A stretch of DNA of 64,000 nt from Pyrenopolyporus hunteri (taxonomy: Eukaryota > Ascomycota > Sordariomycetes > Xylariales > Hypoxylaceae). Position numbers and translations under genes: made by a program. The stretch is taken from the NCBI GenBank assembly GCA_902806595.1, contig CADCXC010000038.1:3038001-3102000 (forward strand), written 5' to 3'. The stretch's first letter is position 1. Each line of letters opens with the position of its first letter. Shown piece after piece: positions 56,064-64,000 of this stretch. Below the pieces are notes generated by a model. It saw only the letters and a program-made list of their open reading frames with translations. It was not told the DNA's origin and searched no databases.

Positions 56064-57873
56064 ATGACTCTGTACGGCGGGATGGAAGACAACGTCGATG
56101 CCAATGACGCGGCCTACTGCATCCCGTCTCTCACCTCCTCACCTTCGATGGAGAGGCTCACTAACTCTATCACACCTGACACTCACGATTTCGATAACTC
56201 ATTTCCTTTTGGTCCATCTTCGTCCTTCGACACTGTCGAACCTTCATCCCTCGACCTCTATCATACCTCTCATGACGACTCATGCATAGATAAATGCTTG
56301 GGCACATACAACCCTCAAGGGGTACATCGGAATGCGCATACACCATCTTTTCCCCCAAGGTCGCGCTTCACCATCTCATCTTTCCCTTACCCATATCATC
56401 TACCCGACAACATCTTTCAACAACCGGCACAGCAATTCAACCAGTTATATCCGGATCCTTTCCCAGATATAGGCTTAAAATATGGCCTAAATCAGGATAT
56501 CAGGCCAGGCCACCATGCCTCCAATAGCCAGTCGCTGATTGGAAACAACTTCAACGCCGGAGACCTAGGCATCTCGTCGCAGTACCCCATCCCTGACGAC
56601 TGCGCCTCCGTAAATTGCAGTAAATATTCCTGCTCGAGCGACTGCTGTTCCACCCAGGTTTGCCAAGAGGAAGCATGTTCAGGAGAGGGTACCCCTTGTG
56701 ATGACCTACATTGCTTCGATAACACTTCACAGCCTCTTGGTGACATGTGGGCGTTAAACCAGGCCTGGTCCAATTCGTTACAGCCAGACATAAGCTCATC
56801 GTTACACAACCAGCCCTGTAACCACACAAACACGGAGCACGACGTCGCCATTACCTTGCGAGACTTGAGTGCGCCGGGTATTTCGAATAGTCAACAGCAG
56901 CAACATCAGAACTTCCCGCAGTTCGAATGCCGCTTCTTCAACGCGGATGACCACCACATAGATTCCGCACGGCAACTCTCTTTACCGGTCCACCCTCATC
57001 CCAGCCTCTCATCAACCCCTGAGCTAGACTCGATAACGACTCCTCGAGAAGAGCCTCTGGGCCGGGCGGGTACTGCAACGCAACTAGTATGTCAGTGGGT
57101 AACTCCTGGTGCAACAGAGCCCTGCGGGCACGTTTGTAACGACAGCTATTCTCTCCATGAGCACTTGTGTAACAACCACCTCTCGTCACTGACAAGCAAG
57201 ACGAAGTACCTTTGTTTGTGGAAGGGCTGCTCTCGACGTGGCGATCAAGTATTCGCCTCTCGTAACAAGTTAAGGCGACATCTTGCAACCCATACTGCCT
57301 GCAAGTTAACACTCTACTCAACTTCGACGGAACAGTAGCTGACTATAGATAGACAAACCGCATAAATGCACAATCTGTGGCGAGGGCTTCTCCGCACAAC
57401 AAGCTCTCGACCAACACGTCAGGACGCACACGGGTGAAACGCCGTACAAGTGCGACTTTGAAGGTTGCGGGAAATCCTTTAAACAGAAGAGCGCTTTAAG
57501 TACGTACCAGACCTTGGATATACTGCCGTAAATGATAGGCTAACAGGAAGCAGCTATGCACAAGCGCACCCATACCGGTGAGAAGCCTCTGGAATGCGAC
57601 ATATGTGGCAAGTGCTTTTGCGAATCCTCCAACCTCTCGAAGCACCGGAAAACGCATAATCCAGACTACAAGTTCAAATGTGATGAGCCTGGTTGCAAAA
57701 GCCAGTTCATCAGAATTGACCAGCTGCGGAGGCATCAAGCCCGGCATGATAGGTCGAAGAAGAAACAGAAGACTCGAACAGCAGCGGGACCACCCATATC
57801 TCCTCTATCATCAGAGACACCTCAAGACGGAGTCTTGCCGAGCAACAACCAACAGGTTCCAATCCAAGCCTAG
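56064..57873 (+). CDS. C2H2 zinc-finger transcription factor (six fingers, two of them atypical)
   Basis: Three exons: 56064-57300, 57353-57499, 57554-57873; 567 aa. The first 340 residues are Ser/Pro/Asn/His-rich, likely regulatory and disordered, with a Cys-rich patch CASVNCSKYSCSSDCCSTQV. Fingers: 1 (about 343-373) CQWVTPGATEPCGHVCNDSY with HEHLCNNH; 2 (about 384-411) CLWKGCSRRGDQVFASRNKL with RRHLATH; 3 KCTICGEGFSAQQALDQHVR; 4 KCDFEGCGKSFKQKSALTMH; 5 ECDICGKCFCESSNLSKHRK; 6 KCDEPGCKSQFIRIDQLRRH. Fingers 1 and 2 have extended Cys-loops with Trp, somewhat like PacC/Gli-type fingers. Linkers between 3-4 and 4-5 (THTGETPYK, THTGEKPLE) are classical. The first intron (57301-57352) uses a GC-AG boundary. 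The target genes cannot be inferred. A 54-nt second intron (57500-57553) splits finger 4. Confidence 0.88.
57301..57352 (+). other. GC-AG intron in the zinc-finger gene
   Basis: The exon ends ...ACT GCC T and the intron begins GCAAGT, the classical GC-type donor, ending GATAG after a GCTGACT branch-like site. Only this splice gives HTAYKPHKC, a standard C2H2 linker, and it leads into finger 3 in frame; GT donors nearby do not. Confidence 0.82.
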
Positions 57874-59744
57874 GGACCTTGGATGTATCCTTTTCCTGTC
57901 TCAAATCCGGAACGAGCAATGAACCAGGTGGTGGACGGTGGGCTGAAAGGGATTTGGTTTGGAGGTTTACAATAAAAGCGGGATCTATAGCATCAAAGGT
58001 TCAGGAGTATTGGCCTTAGGGGGTCGGCATTATAAGCGGCGAATTTTGAGATGCTAAATAGGAGCGTTTAAAAGCAACAGCGACAGCGATCAATTCATGA
58101 ATTCAAAGTCATTTAAACAAAATCTCAGCGTCAGCCCTGCATGTTTGCGCGTGGTGATCGTACGGATACGACGATTTGGGACTCAAGTCACACCAGTACA
58201 TACACTGCCTATGTGAAGGCCAGGAGACCCGTGCTTTCGAAGGGAGATTAGTCGATCCGAGAAAGTTTGGCTGTTTACCGCGTTATCATAAGATGGTCGT
58301 TCGATGTCACTAGCATAGCGTTTACACTCTACATATACATATATATAACTATTTGTTAGGTTCCGAGGATAAAAGTTAGCAATTCGAACGTTCACCGCCA
58401 TCTCGGCAACTTTCAGGTCCTATGCATCTAGAACTTTTGCCAAGTAAAAGAATATGAGGATATGTGTAAGATTAACCTTCTACCCAGATTTCTAAATTTA
58501 CTAATACTTACTGGTATAGATGAAGGGCCGCAGGCTCTTTCAATCACCTTTGCCTGTGACTACTAATAGGAGAATGTGATTTTTAGCCTGGATTATCATG
58601 TATGATAAGCCTTTCAGTTCAATAATTATATTATACAAGGAAATATTGACTTACTCACGAGACTAATATATTAGACTACCTCTACACCATACGCTACGGT
58701 TAGCCTAAGTCTTACTCTTTAGCAATGTCGATAGGACTTCAGGTTCGATTCGCCATACCCAAACGAAGAAGAGCCACCGTTATCTACCCGGGTAGAAGCC
58801 AGCGCGTTGGTTCTAGTCGAATTGAAGCAATATAATTACAATTACGTTCCTCTCGAGTAACTCATTCATCTAGGGACGTCGGCTTTCGTTTACTTGGTGG
58901 AGGCAAATATAGCTTTCGAGTGTGAGACGGTGATGTGGTGACTTCCTATACGAATGTTATGATAGGTACGATCGCAAGTAATAACATTCGCTGTTTCAAT
59001 CCATCTAAGTCGGGTGGTGTAAACGTCAAAGGGTTAATGACTCTAACTCCCTTGACGGCCTACTGTCTTGACTACCTATATAAATGCTGGCTTTTCCGAG
59101 ATATTGCTGCTGGGAGTTGACTTGGGCTCATTAGTTATATAGGAGATTGGACGCTGCTCGGCTGACCATATAATGTAGTTGAGATATCGTGTTTATGCCT
59201 GTGAGCTGAAGTAATGAACGGCACGCACGTACTCCGTTCTAATTACATAGATTAGGGATAGGCATTAGGGCTAGCTCTGGCTTACGTCTCTTCGAATCTA
59301 CCTGACTCTTAACGAGGACGAACTGAATTAGACCGGGCCGTCCATCTCGTCTCGATGCTGGAATCCGCGAGGACGACGTTCTCTACTAGAGATGCTACCT
59401 ACAGCATGAGCTGGCTGCAGTTTTTCCGACTACACATACTACGATCATTGATAAATGGCGGGTTCCTCTTCGGCCGGGATGGCCCATTCGGTTTCAACTC
59501 TTAAGCAGAACCACACCGCCTAGAAGACCTCGAGGAATCATTCAGCGCCCGAAGGCAATTCTTTTGCATTGGGCAGCGACATTGACTGCAAAGTGTGACC
59601 TCGTAAACACCTATGAACCGAAAAAGCCGTGTGATGCCATGCAAATATCAGGATTCCTCTTTTTTGGAATGACCACGACGCCCGTCTACCACCTCAATAA
59701 GCGTCCGCGTCCGCGTCCCCTCTCCCACAGCCAAAAACCATCAT
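57874..59744. other. Convergent intergenic region, AT-rich
   Basis: About 1.9 kb between the zinc-finger gene (+) and the L35 gene (-). Many short open frames, none with a domain. A TTCGATTC string near 58744 was tested as a tRNA T-arm and failed. No transposon ends seen. It lacks the AGGTACCT motifs found in most other spacers. Confidence 0.5.
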
Positions 59745-60472
59745 CTAAGCAGCCTGCGGATACGGTTCACGTTAGCTCGATGGCTCCGACCTCCACGAAG
59801 TTCTTCCTCCAAACCGTCCTAGGTACAGTACAACCTGGGCGCAGAAGGGGCATTCAGCGTACCTTAACAGCATACTTGCGCTGGGGGAAATGCGAGGTTC
59901 GCTTGCGCGTCTTCTCGAGGGTCTTGGCCTTCTCTTCGGGCGACAGTCTGCGGCGGATGGCGCGGGTCTGCTTCGGTCGGAGGTCCAGAGGTAGGTACTT
60001 CTTGTTCTTGTAGAATAGGCGTAGCTGTGACCGCTGCTTTAGGTTGACGACGGTGAGAACGCGGGCGATGGACTTTCGGAGGTCGTGGCTATAACATTGG
60101 AAGCATTGTCAGCTCATGATGATTCCACGCACGGTCCCCTTGTTCGCGCCGCGTGACTATCGCGGGGCCTATTTAATCGATTCGTAATCGAATAGGGCCG
60201 CGGATAGGACTATGGCTAGATCGAGGCGGTAAAAACGTACATCTTGTTGAGCTTGCTGCCGCTGGAAACGACCTGCTGGATGCGGAGTTGGCCCAGCTCC
60301 GTCTTGAGCTCTCCCAGCGTCCTCAGCAACTCATCCTTGCTCTTGTTCCAGAGCTGGCCCGTCTTGACCTTGGAAGTCGACTACAACGAAAAATCAAAAA
60401 TTAGCCCCAGGGATTCGATATTCATTTGTACGCATTTCCGGTCGCATTCGATTGATCGGGTCGACTTACCAT
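59745..60472 (-). CDS. RPL35: 60S ribosomal protein uL29 (L35)
   Basis: Four exons: 60472-60470 (the ATG only), 60380-60241, 60088-59863, 59753-59745; 125 aa. uL29 sits at the peptide exit tunnel of the large subunit. Exon 2 gives STSKVKTGQLWNKSKDELLR and LGELKTELGQLRIQQVVSSG; exon 3 HDLRKSIARVLTVVNLKQRS and LRLFYKNKKYLPLDLRPKQT, TRAIRRRLSPEEK, ending HFPQRKYAVK, all typical. Two endings are possible. Reading through gives AVKVR and a TGA at 59856-59854. Splicing a 109-nt intron (59754-59862, GTACGC donor, CTAACG branch, CCGCAG acceptor) gives AVKAA, closer to the KYAVKA end of relatives; I prefer the latter. A start codon isolated in its own exon is common in fungal ribosomal protein genes. 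Confidence 0.9.
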
Positions 60473-61179
60473 CTTAAATGGCTGTGGTTGGCGAGGAAGT
60501 TGAGGTCGGTCTCCGGTAAGTTTTCTTGAGGTTGTCTTGAAATTTCCCGCCTAGAGTTTTTTGGTAGACTGCTAAAAGAATTGATTTACTCGTAGTAGGG
60601 TTGTGGGCTGAAAAGTTTGGTCAGGTGATCTGATTGCTGAACACGTCCCGCTTTTGTGCATCTAGACGAGCCTAGTAGGTACGTACTTGCACTAGCCACC
60701 TCTATGCCATGTTCTTTGTGGCTCTGCCCCTGTTGGTCTCGGAGCTTAGACTCGCCGAAATCTAACGTAGGACAATTAAACGTGCATGCACTACGCAAGT
60801 ACCTAGGTACCTGTACCTAGACAACTTACCATTTCCATCACGTACCGAATGTCTAATATCTTATAGTACAACGCCCAATTCTACCTGCTTATCATCACCT
60901 ATCATCATCATCATCAACCACCTACCTACTGGCGTTTCGCACCCACGACCCGTACAACCCTGCTATCAAGACTACCGCTCAGGACCACTGACGTATTGCT
61001 GAATGGGGTAATACAAGTGGCCGGTCTTCAATAGCCTATCCCACGTTACCAATCGCCCGCATGGGACTCCTCCATTGAACGACGACCGTTGCGCAACCTC
61101 CCCCACGCCCTACCTCAGGAATGAATGGTGGCCCCAGAAATCAGCCTTAATACCTGAGTTACGAATACTATACTGGAGA
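60473..61179. other. Divergent intergenic region
   Basis: Promoter region between the L35 gene (-) and GOS1 (+). TAGTAGGTACGTAC at about 60671-60685, AAGTACCTAGGTACCTGTACC at about 60796-60818 (written as AAGTACCTAGG and TACCTGTACC), and a CATCAT trinucleotide run at about 60890-60918. Confidence 0.55.
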
Positions 61180-62002
61180 ATGGCGGCGCCGACCGGGAAT
61201 CAAGGTTGGGCTCAGTTGCGCCAGCAAGCTCGAAGCCTAGAGTCCCAGGTAATAAGGACATTTACAATGCACAAGAGCATAGGGTTATGTACTGACTCCG
61301 TACTCCGTAGACTGAGACATTATTCCATACCTACTCCCAATTCTCCACCGTCCCTAACATCCCGGCCAAGCCGACCAAAGAGGAACGGGAGACAGAGGCG
61401 AAGTTGGAAGAAATACTCGACAAGGTACGGCCACCTCGTTCATGTGCCTTGTTGTTCGTCGGGGGACATACGGGATATCTCGACTAACTGCTACTTAGAG
61501 GGACAATGTGGTAAACCAACTAGCGCGCCTCCTCGACTCAGAAGCGAGCCTTACATCATCCGCTCTCAAGCAAAACAACTTATCCCTGCTTCGTGAGAAG
61601 CTTGCCGAACACAGGCGAGACCTCGGGCGGTTACGATCTGCCCTTCAGGAAGCAAGAAACCGCGCGAATCTTCTCTCGAACGTTCGGGATGACATACAAA
61701 CATACCGCGCGAATAACCCCGAAGCCGCTGAGGCCGAGTACATGTTGGACGAGCGGAACCGCATCGACAACAGCCATAACATGGTGGACAGCGTCCTCAG
61801 CCAAGCCTACGCCACCAACGAGAGTTTCATCGTGCAGCGGGAAACCCTAGCTAGCATCAACAGAAGAATCACCATGGCCGCGAGCCAAGTCCCGGGCCTT
61901 AATACTCTGATCGGCAAGATCTCGGCGCGGAAGCGGCGGGATAGCATCATCATGGGCGGCTTCATCGCGTTTTGCTTCGTGGTCTTTTTCTTTTTCCTGT
62001 AG
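61180..62002 (+). CDS. GOS1: Golgi v-SNARE GOS1 (GOSR1/GS28 type)
   Basis: Three exons: 61180-61248, 61311-61424, 61499-62002; 228 aa. Gos1 takes part in intra-Golgi and COPI-vesicle fusion with Sed5, Ykt6 and Sft1. Start MAAPTGNQGWAQLRQQARSL; exon 2 begins TETLFHTYSQFSTVPNIPAK and ends ETEAKLEEILDK; exon 3 carries the N-terminal helices (VVNQLARLLDSEASLTSSAL, LREKLAEHRRDLGRLRSALQ), then the SNARE motif ERNRIDNSHNMVDSVLSQAY through FIVQRETLASINRRITMAAS, and the tail anchor SIIMGGFIAFCFVVFFFFL. Size and layout match yeast Gos1 (223 aa). Convergent with ATP10. Confidence 0.95.
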
Positions 62003-62332
62003 GCGATAGTACCTGAGCGAAGATCAATTGCTTGTCCTCTTCGGACCGGGATGGGAATACCTTGGATTCTCCAGTTGCATTAATTTCCCGCAAGGCGTTC
62101 CGGTGGATTCGAATGGGCGGAGATGCGCTGTATAATACGAATGAAAAGAAGATCTGTAAGAGGATTGGTTACATACAGTCTAACGAAAGGCGATAATCGA
62201 TACTATGGCTGGTACCGCTGTGTTATATGAGGATGGGTTGGGTGATGCGCCTAGCGTCGTAGGTATTCGCCTTGTAATTCAAGAGGAGCGGGTATCATTT
62301 GAATTTCTGGCACGTAGTAGTATATGACTTGT
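62003..62332. other. Short convergent spacer
   Basis: 3' ends of GOS1 (+) and ATP10 (-) meet here. Nothing else seen. Confidence 0.6.
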
Positions 62333-63428
62333 CTATTTCTTTTTCGAACTCCTCTGTTCCTCCACAAGCCTCTGGACGCCCTTGACCAGCCCGTCCCTCT
62401 CATGATCTTCGCTGGGGCCACTGCCCGCCCAGCGTATCCTGCACTCGCCGTCGAGGAGGTATACGTAGCCCACGCTACTATTTAAAAGGCCGATGCTCTC
62501 CCGGATCTCGTCTGAGATCCCCTTCCGCACAACGAAATATCGGTCCCAGTTCGGCTCGCCAATCCTCTTCCTAATCCCGCCTATGAAGATCTTAATCAGC
62601 CACGCCTTCAACGTGTTCTCCTCGATGTTGATCCAGACTTGCTGGGCCACGTCCTTGTTCTGCTCCAAGACCTGTGCGAGCTCGGGGTTGCTTTCTTTGG
62701 ACACGAACGTCTTGGCCTGGTTTTCAGCCCACACGCTACTGAAGACGCTCACGACGGAGACCTTGCCCTGCAAGGCGGGGGTGGTGTTGCGGGGGTCGCG
62801 GTCTTTCTTTAGTAGCGTCTGACCGTAGAGATTCGGGAAGAAGAGGGACAGGTCGCTCTTGAAAGGGCGCGGCGGCGCAATGAAGGTCTTTCCCTTGTGG
62901 AACCTCAGGTTTCCCCAGTCGCGGAAATACGGCCGTGATATCTTTTTCTTCCTGTTAGACGGAGGACACACCAGTTAGCTTAGTTGCTCAGCTATCCTAC
63001 CAACGAATCGCGGTTCAAGTGAAAGGTGCGTATGATTCGTACAGTTCCTCTCTCTTCTTTAGATGCTTCTCGTAGTTGACAAGGTCATCGCGGCGCTGTT
63101 TCAGCGTCCGGAGGTCTATACCCGTGTTCTCGCCCGGCTGCGGCGGGTTAGGCATTCCTATCGGCCGGCTCAGCGGCTTAGGCGTAAACTTCTCGAGCCG
63201 CTTTCCATATGATCTAGGCGCATCCGCCAACGGAGACGGGGGTATAACCTTGGCTGGCTCAGTCGGGGTTGACGTCTTTGTCTTAGCGGGGTCGCTGCTG
63301 GTGGCAGCATTTGCGGCGGTAGCTTTCGCAGCGGTAGGACCTTGCTCCGCTAGAAATCGATACGAAGTGCTAAAAGCTCTCGATTGGCAGAGTAGGCATA
63401 GAAGCCTTGGTCTACGGGCGAACGACAT
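62333..63428 (-). CDS. ATP10: Mitochondrial ATP synthase assembly factor ATP10
   Basis: Two exons: 63428-63043 and 62951-62333, with a 91-nt intron (62952-63042); 334 aa. Atp10 is a chaperone for Atp6 assembly into the F0 sector, on the matrix side of the inner membrane. The start is the ATG at 63428, MSFARRPRLLCLLCQSRAFS, an Arg/Ser-rich presequence without acids; the open frame continues upstream without an ATG. A Pro/Thr/Ala-rich linker follows, then KPLSRPIGMPNPPQPGENTG. Exon 2 has the ATP10 domain: RPYFRDWGNLRFHKGKTFIA, FKSDLSLFFPNLYGQTLLKK, VSVVSVFSSVWAENQAKTFV, and ending with SVGYVYLLDGECRIRWAGSG. Length is above yeast (279) because of the linker. Confidence 0.93.
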
Positions 63429-64000
63429 GATCCAAGGAGATAAACGAAACACAGGCTTAATAATACATTTCAATTAGAAGATCACTGGTTGAATCTTAGC
63501 GGATGCTGCCGTGCCGCAGTGTTAGGCATTAGATTCGTCATAAGCTCGGCACGTTGTGTCGCGAAAATTCGTCAAGGGCCGGAGCTAAAAAAGATAAAAG
63601 AGATTAAAAAAAAAAGCCTTATCGCTCATCAAGGTTCGCGGCTCCCTGCAGGAACACAATATGGATCCCGATGACATGGTCCCTCCAATCGTAGTGGGGG
63701 TGAATTTGGTTCAAGGCGGCGCCGCGGCCACAATCGGCTTCCCCAGATTCCGGATACTGGCGGCACAATGTGGGGGAATAGGTCGTCAGTCCAGTCTTCC
63801 TGTTGGGAAGGGGCGGGAAGGTAAGCCATAGCTCAGCTTTCCGTTACCTAGGTTAGTTCGAACTCCCCTCTCTCTCTTTCCTTCTCCTTCTTATTCCACG
63901 AACCGAGATTCCAATGTAATTCCTGCATCTTTTTTTCAATTCTCAAAAGTTATGGTTTTCATGGTCTTGATCTATATAGATACTTGTTTATATAATGTTT
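63429..64000. other. Terminal intergenic region
   Basis: Upstream of ATP10 (minus strand), extending to the window edge. A-run near 63606; one CCTAGGT motif near 63847. A minus-strand open frame at 63629-63829 has no recognisable features. Any gene beyond is not visible. Confidence 0.45.

Noticed and set aside
58690..58775. Possible tRNA around GGTTCGATTC
   Set aside because: The flanking bases do not pair into a T-stem, and there is no matching A box or acceptor stem.

Overview
The window is nuclear DNA of a filamentous ascomycete (Pezizomycotina). The evidence is intron-poor protein genes with short introns (mostly 46-110 nt, GTAAGT/GTATGT donors, CTAAC-type branch sites), fungus-specific families (DUF1746, DUF2417 fused to an alpha/beta hydrolase, an LRG1-type LIM/RhoGAP, an arginine-specific CPSase large chain), and long gene-free spacers. 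A Sordariomycete, perhaps Xylariales, is my guess from gene content and from the AGGTACCT-rich spacers; the sequence alone does not prove it.

Layout. 1-3.4 kb: a DUF1746/Dsc4-like membrane protein and an auxin-efflux-carrier-family transporter, both minus strand. 4.0-7.7 kb: mitochondrial arginine-specific carbamoyl-phosphate synthase large subunit (+). 8.8-22.7 kb: three minus-strand genes, NPL4 (Cdc48 cofactor), a PWWP plus TFIIS-N-like chromatin protein, and BRR2 (2,240 codons, no intron). 23.5-29.0 kb: an unrecognised coiled-coil protein (+), RFC2 clamp-loader subunit (-), DUF2417 hydrolase (-). 30.2-34.2 kb: a low-complexity protein interrupted by an in-frame TAG (-) and a GC-rich disordered protein (+). 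35.0-43.9 kb: a tandem-UBC E2 enzyme with a 12-nt microexon (-), ERG26 (+), LRG1-type RhoGAP (-). 46.3-54.7 kb: an unrecognised membrane-anchored protein (+), a mitochondrial HMG-box protein (-), PRP5 (+), and a small probably myristoylated protein (-). 56.0-63.4 kb: a C2H2 zinc-finger factor (+), ribosomal protein uL29/L35 (-), the Golgi SNARE GOS1 (+) and ATP10 (-).

These are mostly single-copy housekeeping genes without operon-like linkage or secondary-metabolite clustering. I found no convincing transposon, tRNA, rRNA or CRISPR-like array. The window holds two spliceosomal helicases (BRR2 and PRP5) and several ubiquitin/Cdc48 genes (NPL4, E2, possible Dsc subunit), but these are far apart and I read that as coincidence. 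I assembled exon-intron models by hand; for nearly every multi-exon gene the spliced length is a multiple of three and the junctions restore family-conserved residues.

No obviously new multi-gene system is present. The most useful oddities are the in-frame stop at 30987-30989, the microexon-rich tandem E2, a GC-AG intron inside the zinc-finger array, stop-free 54-nt introns hidden in PRP5, minimal first and last exons in L35, and a family of AGGTACCT-type motifs found almost only between genes.
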